DNA of 64,000 bases from Artemia franciscana. Lineage: Eukaryota; Arthropoda; Branchiopoda; Anostraca; Artemiidae. Below the pieces are notes generated by a model that had not been told where the DNA came from, ran no database searches, and saw only the letters and a program-made list of their open reading frames with translations. Location: positions 25,854,715 through 25,918,714 of the forward strand of contig NC_088880.1 in NCBI RefSeq assembly GCF_032884065.1, read 5' to 3'. The position numbers and the translations under genes are program-made. Shown in pieces: positions 32,981-45,070 of this stretch. The stretch's first letter is position 1. Every line of letters starts with the position of its first letter.

Positions 32981-34389
32981 ATCAAAGGTATTAAAGAAGG
33001 GTAATGATTGAGATAAAGAGCTGTGTATGCCCACCATTGGGGTCAATTTTCCCAAGTCAGTGAAAATATCAGTGAAAACAGAAAACATAGCCATATAGTA
33101 CCATGTAAAGGTATACTAAAGCAAACTTTCTGTCATGCTTGAAATAACCCCTTTCTCTCGTGCTTCAATTATGCAGGGTTATCTAATTTTTGACAATATT
33201 TTTGAAGAAACTAAATTTCAGGTGGTGGTGGGGGGAGTGAAACTAAGATCTGGGAGGCGCAGTTTCCCCCCTTCCCCATATCAAATTACGCCTCTGCACC
33301 GTGTGCCATTGATAGTAATCTTGTGAAAGCATTTTATAGTTAAATATGCATAGCCAATCGGTACTTAAAATTGTTTTATTTGCCAGTGGACTAACTGAAC
33401 CTTTGAAATGATTTTTTTTTCTTAAGTAAAGGATAATGAATGACAATATCATTTTGACACAATACACAATGCACTTATTCCATGAAATAATTTTTTTTGT
33501 TTTAAGTTTCAGTGTACCTGTTTACTTTCATTAATTTCTTTTTTAATTTGATTTTTGATAACATGTTCAGTGCAATTTAAATATGAGGCGGCAGCTATCT
33601 CTCCTCAACTATCTCTGGCTTTTGCACCAAGATTCCACTTTTGTATAAGTATGCTTCGGAAACAAAAATCAACCTTTAAAAAGGCTACCCTTAAACATGT
33701 TTTAAGGGAGGCCGAAAATACCAAAATAATTTTTCAGGTTGTCATGTAATCGAACAGTTTGTGGTAACAAACTGTAAGTAAGACAATTATGAAATGGCCA
33801 ATCGATTTAAAATGTAAAAGAAAAACTTTAAATTTAGCTTCCCAACTGCATTGAAAAGTGATGCCATATGGTGGCTCATGCGTTCCTGAAAAGTCGCCTA
33901 GTTCAATCAGGATCAATTATCAATTATTTATCTCAATGTTTGATTTAACTGAGTTGATTCGATATTTTTTTGTATGAAATTATGTTTAGTGCTGTATAAT
34001 TGCGCATCAGCTATAATGAAAAAGTGGTGGGGGGAGCAGTGGTGGGGGGTTAAGAAACTAAATTTCAATACCAAAATTGTCGAACTCTCCATGATCCTTC
34101 AGATAAATATGAAAAGAGGCATTTAAAGGGAGGGGGTAATTGTTGATCTCTTATCTTCCTTCATTTAGACTCATGAAGTACGAGCTGTGGGTTATTGTGT
34201 AGACGGGGTAGGGATGCCTCAAAGATTGTATTTTGTTGCCCAAATATCCTAACTCTCATTGGGCCTTCAGATAAATGTAGAGTGATCTTGAATTACATTC
34301 CAACATTTTAATTTTTAAGTAGAAAAACAGGAAAGGGGCACCTACCAATCAATTTACAATTATTGATTATTACCTTAAATTGCACTTGC
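32981..34389. other. Intron sequence with a solo R1 hairpin
   Basis: At 33750-33782 only the R1 hairpin end (TCGAACAGTTTGTGGTAAC) is present. AATTACGCCTCTGCACC near 33286 looks like one end of a hAT-type MITE, but no matching left end was found. No exon seen. Confidence 0.5.
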
Positions 34390-34720
34390 CAGCGATAAGG
34401 AGAAGTCCTGCGAACGTCGGGCTCTGATGATGATAACTGAACTTGTTAGATGCATCCCATATTGTGAGCCAAGGTTTCTTGCACCAGTATTTGTGTCAAC
34501 TGCAGACTTGAAGGCTTCAACACTCAGTGACATAATAGCATCATAGCTAAGGTATTTTCATAGGCTGACTGTGCGGTTAGAAAAGAGTTTGCTTCGCAGC
34601 CTGGTGTTAGCACGATTTCGACAAAGCTTCAAGGGGTGGCCTCTAGTTCTTGCTGAACTGACTATCTGGAACAGATTGGGGAACATACTCTGGTCATGTA
34701 CTAACTTGTATTAAGTAGCT
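34390..34720 (-). pseudogene. CR1-like LINE relic, C-terminal end
   Basis: The - strand reads LPNLFQIVSSARTRGHPLKL, CRNRANTRLRSKLFSNRTVS, then LSVEAFKSAVDTN. The spaced R-T-R-G-H-P-L-K-L, R-x-x-F-x-x-R and V-x-x-F-K motifs are typical of the C-terminus of CR1/jockey-like LINE ORF2. A stop replaces a Trp codon in it. Confidence 0.7.
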
Positions 34721-34879
34721 TGTAGTTTGTAACTTGCAGTTTGAGCTTGAGTAGTCGGGTAGGATATGCAAGATGTTACAATGTATTACAATGTATTGCA
34801 ATAGTAGTATACTACTACTACTATCACTAACAACTTCACCTAAGCACCAAGTCGTTTGATGCAAACCCAGCAACGCCCG

Positions 34880-35306
34880 CTCCTATTTCATCTAAATCTA
34901 GTCAAAGCCTCCCTCTTTACACCCTCCCAGGAAGTCCCCATTTCCCTTGTATTTTTTTACTATATTCTCCCACCCAAAGCACGGACGAACTGCTTTTCAT
35001 TTATTCCCAGACGGTTGGTCAAAAAGGATAGCCTTTGGCAATCTGTTATCCTTCATCCACACAACATGACCTAGCCATATCAACTTTCTAATTTTAGCCC
35101 TAGAAAGAGGGATTTAACCACACTTTTAGTGCAGCCTACTGTTTGAAATATGGTCAGTTCCTGGGTAACCAAAACAATCCGAAGGCAATCTCTGTGGAAA
35201 CATCTAGCAAATCTTCATCCATTTTTCAGAGCTCCCGTGCTTCAGAACCATATTTGACCATAGTCATCACTGTAGCTTCCAATTTTCTAATCTTGATTCG
35301 CAGACC
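34880..35306 (-). pseudogene. RTE-like LINE relic, C-terminal region
   Basis: The - strand reads KIRKLEATVMTMVKYGSEAR, MDEDLLDVSTEIAF and, after a frameshift, LIWLGHVVWMKDNRLPKAIL. Same family as 12961-13560, 23240-24090 and 60290-60740. Confidence 0.7.
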
Positions 35307-37359
35307 GTATTATTCCTTATATGAAAGGGGTTGCCCCCTCATCAACGCCTCGCTCTTTACGCTAAAGTTTTGGATTGTTTTAAAAAGTAAAACTGTGAAA
35401 AAGAGTCAAACTTTAGCGTAAAGAGCGGGACGTTGAGGAGGCGACAACCCCTTTCATATATGGAATAATTTCTGTTAGTATTAAGTTTCAATGCCGCTCC
35501 TTACTTGCAGTTAAAAAAAACTTTTTTTTTCTTAAATTTAATTTCTGAACGCAGATGAATAATTAAAACGAAATTAGAGCTAGAGCTTAGGGCACTAGAA
35601 CTTCTAATTTCCGTTAGAATGAGTCCTCTCGTGACATTTTAGGACCACTGGGTCGATACGATCATCCCTGGGAAAAAAAAAGCAAAAAACAAATAAATAC
35701 GCATCTGTCTTCTGGCAAACATTACAAAATTACACATTTTTGTTGATAAGAACTTGACTTCTACAGTAGGGTTCTCTGATACGCTAATCTGATGGTGTGG
35801 TTTTCGTTAAGATCGTTAAGATTCTATGACTTTTGGGGGATGTTTCACCCTATTTTCTAAAATAAAGAACATCTCCTCAGGCTCGTAACTTTTGATGTGT
35901 AAGGCTAAACTTGATGCAACTTATATATTTAAAATCAATACAAAAATACGGTTTTTTTAATGTAGCTATTGGTATCAAAATTCTGTTTTTTAGAGTTTCG
36001 GTTACTACTGAGCCGGGTCACTCCTTACCACACTTCGTTACCACGAACTGTTTGAAAACAAAATTTGCAAATCAATTTTTTTTGGCTAAATGGCTTTATC
36101 TTAATTTTAATCAGTTGATTTAGAGAAAAAGGGTGCGGGAGGAGGCCTAGTTGCCCTCCAATTTTAGGTCACTTAAAAAGGCAACTAGAACTTTTAACTT
36201 TTTACGAACGTTTTATTAGTAAAATATATGTACCTTACGAATTAAATTACGTAACGACGTTCTATATTCGTATACTTTTGTTATGTATATGAGGGGGTTT
36301 ACCCCCTTGTTAATACCTTGCTCTTTACGCTAAAACTTTAAGGCCGTAGAATAAACAATGGAAATTACTAAAAGTAATTTAGCATAAAGAGCGATGTACT
36401 TAAAAGGAGATGAATACTCGTATGCGTAATGATTTCTGTTCATTTTAAGTTTTAATGCTGTCCTAATTTTTAGTTGAAAAAACTTTTTTCATATTTGTTT
36501 TTTCATTGTTTTTTTTTAATAATGCTAGAAAATCCTGCGCCCCCTTCATGAAATTTCCCTTCCCCTATGACAAATTCCTTCAAGGAAAGATTCTTCCATG
36601 TAACTTTCTCCCCAAACGCCCCCCCCACCCCTCCAACCAAAAAGCCCCCCTGAAAGTGTTTGTACACTTCCCAATAACCATTACTGTTTGTAAACACTGG
36701 TCAAAGTTTGTAACTTGCAGCCCCTCCCCCAGGGACTGTGGGGAGTAAGTTGTCGCCAAAGACATAATTATTATGTTTTTTGACTATGGTGAAGAAAATG
36801 GCTGTCTTAAAATTTTGACCTGTTGACTTTGGGAAAAAATGATTGTAGGAGGGGGCCTAGGTGTCCTTCAATTTTTGGTCACTTAAAAAGGGCTTTTGGT
36901 CACTTGGAACTTTTAATTTCCATTAGAAAGAGTCCTCCCGTGACTTTCTAGGAGCACTGGGTCGATACGATCACCCTTGGGGAGAAGAAAAAAAATAAAC
37001 ACACACCCGTGATAGGTCTTCTGACAGAAATTACGAAGTTCTACCTTTTTGTAGATAGGAGCTTGAAATTTCTAGAATGGTGTTCTTTGATACGCTGAAC
37101 ATGATTATGTGATTTTGGTTAAGATTCTATAGCTTTTAGGGGGTGTTTCTCCCTATTTTCCAAAATAAGGCAAATTGTCTCAGGCTCGTATCTTTTGATG
37201 GGCAGGACTAAATTTGATGAAACTCATATATTTAAAATCACCATAAAAATCCAATTCTTTTAACGTATTTATTAGTATCAAAATTGTGTTTTTTACACTC
37301 TCGTTTACTATTGAGCCGGGTCTCTCCTTACTATAGTTCGTTACCACGAACTGCTTGAT
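35307..37359 (+). repeat. R1 long copy interrupted by a second R1 copy
   Basis: The outer copy comprises 35307-35575 (foldback, then TAATTAAAACGAAATT) and about 36055-37359 (AAATTTGCAAATC onward, ending in the hairpin TTCGTTACCACGAACTG and CTTGAT). The two halves join to restore the sequence seen uninterrupted in the copy at 11209-12404. The inner insertion is listed separately. Confidence 0.8.
35576..36054 (+). repeat. Truncated R1 copy inserted into another R1, with 11-bp target-site duplication
   Basis: Begins within R1 (GGGCACTAGAACTTCTAATT) and ends at the hairpin (CTTCGTTACCACGAACTGTTTG). It is flanked by AAAACGAAATT (35565-35575) and AAAACAAAATT (36055-36065), one mismatch in 11. The unoccupied site is at 12031-12047 in the R1 copy at 11209-12404 (inverse sense). 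Confidence 0.8.
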
Positions 37360-37439
37360 ACTGTCAAGGTGAATGAAGCTGCCTAACTAATCAATCTTTT
37401 CGTTACCCACGTCACCTTCTCATATTCATTTATCCCTAG

Positions 37440-37870
37440 CCTTAGAAAATCAGTCTTCCTTTTATTTTTTATTAATTTTCAAATCTATTCTAGCACCCTG
37501 AACTCGCAAAACATCTAAAAGTTCGTTCATTTTGCTCGTACTTTCATCTAGGATGCTTAAATCATCATTATAATTTAAGTCCAGGAAAATTTTTCTTTTC
37601 AATTGGATTGCGTGTTCTTCTATTGCTTTCCCCGTGCTCCTTAAGACAAAGTCCATCAAAAGGATCAATATAAAGGGAGATAGAACACAGCCCTCATTAA
37701 CGCCTTATTTAATACAAAACCAACTGCTAACCTCATTTCCCACTTTAACCTCAGCAGTGATATTCTCGTAGATAGCACTAATCACTTCATTGTATTTGTC
37801 TGGTATGCTATACAAGGATAAGACCGTCACTAAAGCTTAACTATCAACAGAATCAATAACGTGCTCATAA
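37440..37870 (-). pseudogene. RTE-like LINE reverse transcriptase relic
   Basis: The - strand reads ILLMDFVLRSTGKAI, FLDLNYNDDLSILDESTSKM and NELLDVLRVQGARIDLKINK. YNDD (37572-37561) is the RT catalytic box, with Asn where the family has Ala. It ends at a stop in the ORF, and upstream parts are frameshifted. Confidence 0.75.
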
Positions 37871-40342
37871 TATAAGACTGAGGGCTAAAGGTGTTTGATA
37901 AGTCAGGCACTTCTCAATTATTAACCTAAGAGTGAATTAATTAATTATTATTATTATCATTATATTATTATTAATTATTAGCCTAAGAGTGAAAATTATG
38001 TCGACAAATCCTCTACCCTTTCTTCTAAAATCGCACTCTCATTATCTTCAAACTTTTTCTAGAGCATCTCTCAGAATAAAAAGTATATTGCTACTTACTA
38101 AGTAGTATAGTACTAAGTATATTGCTACTTACAGAAACCAAGCTAAGGCCTGGTAAATCCCTTTGCTACCTACAGAGACCAGGCAGCAGGCAGAGGTAGT
38201 TGTATGCTTAGCCAAACTACATTCTTTCAAATCAGGGGATGCTAAAGAACTTGATCGAAAGACCTCTGGAACAAAAACATTCATTTTCAGCTCCCCTCTC
38301 ACAATTGCTGCTGTCAAATAGTACAATAATATGTAACCGTGAGTAATGCTGTATTTATGTTCTCTCTAATATCTCTTCATTTTGTATGGATTAAGTACAT
38401 GCTTGGGGACGAATGTGTCCCCATGCTTAAGGACGAATGTGGTCCGATGCTTGGGGAAAAATGTGGCCCCATTTGGTGCCACCACATGAAGGCATCATCA
38501 GGTGTCTTAATTTTGTATTTACTGAGTATGTACTGACGGATGATTGCGGCACCATATGATAGTGTAGCTCTGAAATTGAGAGGATTTCTATATAGTTTTT
38601 TTAAAAACTTTAAACGAAAAATTTTATGTCTTAGAATTTTATTTGAAAATAATTTCGCATTGTTGTGCAGATGAGTATGTTTCTCCAAAGAAAAAACAAC
38701 AGAAATTGGCGTTTTACTGTGACATCTCTTTTGCTGCTAAAAAATAGCATTGGAATTTTAATTCTGTTACTGGGCTTGCTGTTACTTAAAGATAACAGTA
38801 GAACTTTTAATTTTATTTTGATCACCCTCTACCGATAAACTACAGCCCCTGTTTTCACATCAATGCTCAGAAAAAAATAAATTTAAAAAAGGTATTGATT
38901 GCTAAATTTCTGGAGAAGAAAATATGCCAAGTTTTCATGCTTTGCATGTAACATAATATAATACATTTGAGGACCCGTATAATACATGAGGTACAAAAGC
39001 AAAACAAAAAACAACAACTATGAAATGAGAACAGAAATGAAGATATGTGGAAAGAAAATGCACTCAAAATTATCATTAATAGAAAAAACAGGAAAAAGAA
39101 TATAATAGCTTCTCAATAAAGATTGAAAGAAGTAGAAAGTGATTAAAACCTAAACAAGCGAATTTGCCTATTCGTGACCGAAATTTATTAGTTTAACTTT
39201 TTTCTGGCTAGTTAAATTTGGGTCACCTTGGTTAATTACTTTACTTAAAGCTCCTGCTGGTCGTTCAGCGTAGAGAAAGACGTGACTCTTCGTTTCCACT
39301 CCGAACTGTCCTGCGCAAGATTGACTGCTTTTGGAGATCATTACCGATCATGAACAGGTACTGGGTAAGGCTGTCCCTCTATCTGAACCGGAGTCTTCCA
39401 CGGGGGCGCTTCCAGTCATGTTTAGGGGATCGAAATTGAAAAGTGTGCTGGCGGGTTGCAGTGCCAAAATATTAGGCAATTTCATGGTAGTAATTTAGAG
39501 CATACTTCACAAATTGGAACAACAAGGGAAGGGTCTTTGACTTACGCCAGATCGTAAAAGGTTTCTAGAATGGGGCTGCAAACATTAAATTTGTCAAAGA
39601 CATAATATTATTGATACTTACCAGGAGGCCAGAGTGAATCATACTATGGCTTTGATGACCACAATAAAAATAAAGAGGAGGTGAAAATTTGACATTCAAG
39701 ATGTAAAATCAACAGGGAGTGGATATGATTTAAAGAGGTGGTGATTGACAATCCCAGATATGCTATTTTATCAGCCAATTGACAGTGTAATTACATAACT
39801 TGATGCTGGTAGGAGGGTCACTCTTCCCGTGCAAAAGTAGAAGCTCCGGCTTTGGCGAATTAAGCCTTGGGTTTAATTTTTGTAACCAGACTGCAAATAC
39901 AAAAAAAAAATTGGAGTTAAGTCTCAGGCTTAATTGTTTGTAACTAGAATGAAAATACAAAAATTTGAGAGTTAAACCTTGCACTTTTGGGAGTTAAGCC
40001 TCAGGCTCAATTTCTTGTAAATTGACTGCAAATATAGATTTTTTTTTCTTTCAAAACGTTAGATATTAGTGAGGCTGAGGTTTAGTGTGTCATAAACAAG
40101 TCTTATACAGGAGAAGGGGTGAACCCTTTCCGAAGTATTTGTCTGGCTCATTAAAATGTAACAAAAACGTAGCCATTATAAACAAATTTTTGATAACAAG
40201 CTTATGACTTGGTGCAATTCTTTTGAAGATTCTCGCCAAGATCTCTTCAAAAATTATACAATTTTCCTTAGGCTCATAACTTCTTATTGGTACTTCTAAG
40301 TTAATCAGTGTAAGGGTCAGTGATGTGGCTCTATAATCTCGG
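37871..40342. other. Intron sequence, little recognised
   Basis: A short ATT/AAT repeat is near 37938-37980. Three imperfect 24-base repeats (GCTTGGGGACGAATGTGTCC type) lie at 38399-38475. The - strand of 39230-39460 (AGTGTGCTGGCGGGTTGC complement region) may be another LINE 3' relic. No exon seen. Confidence 0.4.
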
Positions 40343-40350
40343 CCCCAGAC

Positions 40351-40657
40351 CAGGGGCGTAATTTGATTTGGTGCAGGGGAGAAACTGCACCCTCCAGAAC
40401 TCAGTTCGCCCCATCCACAGATTTGAGTTCCCCCCAGCTAAAATTTACTTTCTGCAAAAAATCTTGTCAAGACTAAGATAAGCCTGTATAATTCAAGCAT
40501 CCAGAGAAACAGGCCATTTTTCTTTAGTATATCTTTGCCCTTATGGTACCATATGGCTCATTTTTCATTTTTCACTGTCATTTTCTTTTAATTTGGGAAA
40601 TTCAGCTCCACCTTTGCTCCCAAGTCCCCCCAGGATTACAACGAAAATACGCCGCTG
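40351..40657. mobile_element. hAT-type MITE, 307 bp, with 8-bp TSD
   Basis: The left end is CAGGGGCGTAATTTG and the inverted right end is CAGCGGCGTATTTTC (about 12 of 15 match). Perfect 8-bp direct repeats CCCCAGAC flank it at 40343-40350 and 40658-40665. An 8-bp duplication and CAGNGGCG-type ends are hAT hallmarks. No transposase is encoded. It lies about 300 bases before exon E. Confidence 0.85.
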
Positions 40658-40963
40658 CCCCAGACAGAGAGGAATGGCTTGCCACTGTCCTGAAACCAGC
40701 AAAAAACCATGTAGTCTAAAATAACCTTTGACAATGGATGGGATTTAAGTAGTAAGTAAAATTTTACATGTTAGGACTCACCGTTGGAGATACTTATATG
40801 AAACTTTGGGGCTATTACTATCTCATAAGGGTTACTTTTGAAAAAATAATCTTTTTCAAAATTTTATCCTTTAGGGTATTGGTTAGCTAGCACATGCCGT
40901 TCTTTGCTCACAGATGTTTGCCTCGAATTATTTGATAGTTCTATTAACTAATTCTTTTTCTAG

Positions 40964-41062
40964 GAAGAAAAACGAAATCTCGAATTGTTGAAACGCAGCC
41001 TTTCTCAGGGCTCTGTTCTTGATATATTTGACGACAGAGAAGAACATGGATGCATTAACAAG
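40964..41062 (+). CDS. USH1C-like: Harmonin-like gene, exon E: coiled-coil continuation
   Basis: Acceptor TTCTTTTTCTAG|GAA and donor AACAAG|GTAAGA; 33 codons, phase 0 at both ends. It reads EEKRNLELLKRSLSQG, then SVLDIFDDREEHGCINK. It extends the charged helix of exon D (KRLLK + EEKRNLELLKRSL) without a break, which supports the joining. Confidence 0.85.
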
Positions 41063-41599
41063 GTAAGACCTCTTGCAACAGTCTCGAAAATGTAGACTAA
41101 ACTAAATAAGTGAAGAGAATGTGAAAAAAATAACAATGAAACTAATCTTTCTTTACGCTTAAGAAGAAATTAACTTAAAGGCTAAGCATAAAAGATTTCA
41201 ATGGTTAGTCCCAAACATAGAAGATAAAATAGCAGCCCAACCAAACTTACAAACAGAAAAATTGCTCGTAAAGGTAAATGACAGTTATTTAAGATCCTTT
41301 CGTAAACACTACTTTCGTTTTTTTTAGATTTTTGCCATTTATTATTCTATAAAATAATTGACGTATATTCTAATAATTACCAAATATAAAAATAATTATA
41401 ATAATAATTATTAAATACCAAAATGATTATAATACAAATAATAATAAAAATAGAAAAAAATAATAAAAATAATTATAAAAATAAATAATTATTTTTGAAA
41501 AAATAATTCTATAATACGTTTAGATAATCCATCTAAAAATAGAAAGCCAGAACAAAATCCTTGCAGTGAGTGCATTCAGGATGAGATTAATAAATAAAA
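41063..41599. other. Intron sequence, AT-rich
   Basis: Contains imperfect AATAATTATAAT repeats at 41370-41510. Confidence 0.5.
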
Positions 41600-41929
41600 C
41601 TTGCAAAAATTCCACATTTTTGTAGATAGGAGCTTGAAACTTCTACAGTAGGGTTCTCTGATACGCTGAATCGGATGGTGTCATTTTCGTTAAGATCCTA
41701 CGACATTTAGGGGGTGTTTCCCCCTATTTTCCTAAATAAGGCAAATATTCTCAGGCTCGTTACTTTTGATGGGTAAGACTAAACTTGATGAAACTTATAT
41801 ATTTAAAATCAGCATTAAAATGCGATTCTTTTGATGTAGCTATTGATATCAAAATTCAATTTTTTAGAGTTTTGGTTACTATTGAGCCGGGTCACTCCTT
41901 ACTACAGTTCGTTACCACGAACTGTTTGA
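41600..41929 (+). repeat. Truncated R1 copy keeping the hairpin end
   Basis: Starts inside R1 at TTCCACATTTTTGTAGATAG and ends with TTCGTTACCACGAACTGTTTG. About 330 bp. Confidence 0.85.
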
Positions 41930-42434
41930 CAGTTGGACACAAATAGTATTGGTGCAAACTCTTTATACTAATATCTTGCAATTTTAGTTTTACGCTTTTT
42001 ATATACAAGTGCGACGCTAAAATTAAGAGAATACCATGTCATTTATGAAAATTGGCAATTTTTATCGACATATGTGACTATGATGTGGATCAGGCAAAGT
42101 CTTCAGCCGTTTTAAATAATTAAAAGCTAGATGGTGATGCTGTTATGATTTACAGATTCTTAAAATCTCCAGAGTGTGTACTTCCTCAATATTTCTACTT
42201 TAAGTGAGAATATGTTTGTTTAGAATCAAAATTTTATTTAAAACCTGGTAGGTGGCTCATTATCTAAGTTTAATATTCTTAAACTAAGTCTGATATTATT
42301 AAGTCAAATATTATCCAATAGTACAAATATTTTCCAACGGTTGTAAACATGTCTCTTTACAGTTGAGATAACTCAAAATACGGACACACAAATAAGTTCT
42401 TTCTTTTGTTAAATTTGATTTTTTTTTTTTCAAG

Positions 42435-42500
42435 GAAACTAACATGAAGCAGGAGACGGATAAAATAACAAATAAAATACCAAAGGAGCAACATCAAAAG
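42435..42500 (+). CDS. USH1C-like: Harmonin-like gene, exon F: 22-codon microexon
   Basis: Acceptor TTTTTTTTTCAAG|GAA and donor CAAAAG|GTAAGC, phase 0 at both ends. It reads ETNMKQETDKITNKIPKEQ, then HQK: charged, low complexity, consistent with the end of the helical region. The splice sites are strong. Because it is phase 0-0 it could be skipped without a frameshift. Confidence 0.75.
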
Positions 42501-42863
42501 GTAAGCAAGATTTGTAAAACTTAAAGTATGTTGTTTTTATAATCTTTGCCCGATGATGGACCTAATGCTAAAGTTTCATTTGTATTTTGAACAATATAAA
42601 TTGCAATGCTTTGTCTATTAGTCGCTTTGATTCCAAAAATTTAATTGCAAGCAAAAAGTCATGCTAAAACTTACAAAAATAAACAAGCATGGTTAAAGCT
42701 TAGCTTGTATTTTATAAAAAAAAAAACAATACATGTGTTCAAACCTTTATTTTTAGGTTATATTTTGAGACAAAACGGACTCATTTATAAGTATTTTCTT
42801 TAAGATATAACGCTTTTGCAAGAATGGAAGCGAAGATTATTTTTAGTTGAAAATTATTATTTT
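42501..42863. other. Intron sequence, nothing recognised
   Basis: AT-rich, without named features. Confidence 0.45.
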
Positions 42864-43345
42864 AGTAAATGTGAATATACTTCTTGTAAATTGTCTTTAA
42901 ATAGAAAAACAATGATTAGAGTTTTCAAAAAGGGAGATTATTAGTAAGAAATTCCAGAGTGCTTGTTATCCATGCATGTAATGCGAATTCAATAGAGTTA
43001 TTCACAGGTCATATAGACTTACAGAAAATAAGTAAATGTGAATATACTTCTCCTAAATTGTCTTTAAATAGAAAAACAATGATTACAGTTTTCAAAAAGG
43101 GAGATTATTAGTAAGAAATTCCAGAGTGCTTCTTGTCCATGCATGAATTATGAATTCACATGATCATATAGAGTTATATAGAGCTATTCACAGTTCTTAA
43201 AGAGTTATAGAATATTAGTGTATGTGAATATAAGTAAATATACTTCTCTTAAATTGTCTTCGAATAGAAAAACAAAGATTACAGTTTTCAAAAAGGGAGA
43301 TTATTAGTCAGAATTTCCACAGCGCATCTTTGTCATGAATAGAGT
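42864..43345. repeat. Tandem repeat, ~170-190-bp unit, three copies
   Basis: The segment AAATTGTCTTTAAATAGAAA with TTCAAAAAGGGAGATTATTA recurs starting near 42864, 43032 and 43226. Divergence increases to the right. Confidence 0.75.
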
Positions 43346-43615
43346 TATAAATAGAGATTTCTGTCGTGAATAGAACTAGCAGTGACTACATTTTCGTTAG
43401 AGCTACCAACTTCCTAGAGCTTAACACCATACATCATAAACAACAATATTATGTTCATGAACGGTTATTTGAACATTTCCATACATTTATTAATTAATAG
43501 AGAAGAATAACGTAAAATTGCTACTGCCACGTTTTTCTTCTTTTCACCAGCGCTCTATCAGAAAGTTTCGGAGAAAATAAATGTGTGAATACTTTCCTTC
43601 GACTGTACAATAGCC

Positions 43616-43830
43616 ATGTATCAATATGTATCATATTATGTATACATATCAATACATATCATATGCATACATATCATACATACATATACATACATATCAT
43701 ATACATATCATATACATACATATCATATAGATATATACACATCATATATACATATGTATACATATCATGCATATCAATAATCAATACATATGTATACATA
43801 TCATTATGTATCAATATGTATCGATAGCCG
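43616..43830. repeat. Microsatellite, (CATATA/TACATATC)n
   Basis: Interrupted CATATCATATACATA-type repeat of about 215 bases. The open frame across it is repeat-driven. Confidence 0.9.
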
Positions 43831-44411
43831 TTTCAATATTTGGGGCTTGCTCTTAATCTGTGGAACAAATTGGGAATTTCACCTTCAAAATTAAATGTTA
43901 ATATTCCCTAGTAGATTAATCTAAATGAAATTATTACAAACATGGTGCCAAAATAGGGGACTATCATGAAATGACGGTGAAAAAAGCATTTCCTTCAGTC
44001 TTCTTCCTCCTCTAAAAATAATCATTAACCTTGGCCTTAATCACTGGTGGATTCTGGGGGCCAGGGGCCTGGCCCCGCAAGATTTTTTCGACACCCTCTT
44101 TCCCTGTTTTTTCTTCTTTCAATCTTTTTCTAGAATAAATTTGTCAATTTTACCAGCTATTGGCACCCTGGTCACATCCCCCCCCCCAATATTTTGCTCT
44201 ACATCAGCCCCTAGCTCTAACCCAATACAAATCCTATCCCTGGCTCTAGCCTGTTTATGTGTGCTAAAAGATTCAACGAATGATTTGTAATCTAATAATA
44301 TTTATCTGATTTAAATTACTTTTTTAGCACCAATTTAGCAAAATTAACTTTACTTTTATCAAGTTGTTTTGCGTAATTCATATATTGCAATTAATATTTT
44401 AATCATTTTAG
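43831..44411. other. Intron sequence, nothing recognised
   Basis: GGTGGATTCTGGGGGCC near 44045 looks like a transposon end, but no inverted partner was found. Confidence 0.4.
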
Positions 44412-44480
44412 CTACTCGAGGAGTTTCGTCACGTTCGTGAAAAAATGTTCTGCAATGATAATAATCCTCCTAAATCACAG
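44412..44480 (+). CDS. USH1C-like: Harmonin-like gene, exon G: 23-codon microexon
   Basis: Acceptor TAATCATTTTAG|CTA and donor TCACAG|GTATGT, phase 0 at both ends. It reads LLEEFRHVREKMFCNDNNPP, then KSQ. The short amphipathic start (LLEEFRHVREKM) fits the helical region. The reading rests on splice consensus and phase. Confidence 0.75.
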
Positions 44481-45070
44481 GTATGTTGCTACTGATAAGA
44501 GATAATTTTTGATTCAGTCAATAGCTAATTGTTCTTTGGAAAGTCGTACGTTTTTACTGAAATTAGTAAGTCAGCTTTCATTTAAGGGTGCAATTGTTGA
44601 CCGCTGTTTGGGAATGAGAAAAAAAAATAGGAAACAGGAGGAAGTCACCGACATAAATTCAGCTAAGCTTAGGGGTAGCAAGGGAGACAAGACTTAGGCA
44701 AGACTTATGGCAAGACTTCACTCATTCATTTTTATAAAACTTTTCCAAGATTTTCAGGCTATTTCTAAAGTTAAATGGGGGATCAATACCTGGTGTGCCA
44801 ATTGGAGGAAGCAATTGTTTCCTCCTCATAGATTTCGAAAATTCCTTTTTATGTATCTTCAACTTATTTAAAAAGAAAAAAACCTCCCCTCACCTTCCTG
44901 CGTTTTTAGGAAATGGTACCTCTTAACAATGTCCCCTCAATTTGATATAATTTAACGTGATGTGGTTAAAAATCACACTTTGAGATTATACTAAGGGCCC
45001 TATTCCTCTAGGCTCGTATTAAGCTTAAAAAAATTTTAAAGTCATGTGATATTTTTTGTTTGCTTAACAG
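44481..45070. other. Intron sequence, nothing recognised
   Basis: No further exon. The right end is a good acceptor tract (TTTTTTGTTTGCTTAACAG). Confidence 0.45.

Noticed and set aside
33270-33310. Right end of a hAT MITE (AATTACGCCTCTG)
   Set aside because: No matching left end or 8-bp duplication found upstream.
33555-33749. 64-codon ORF as an extra harmonin-like exon
   Set aside because: No good acceptor in phase, no similarity to the flanking exons, and an R1 hairpin fragment lies at its end.
43585-43827. 80-codon ORF rich in His/Ile/Tyr
   Set aside because: Follows the CATATA microsatellite.
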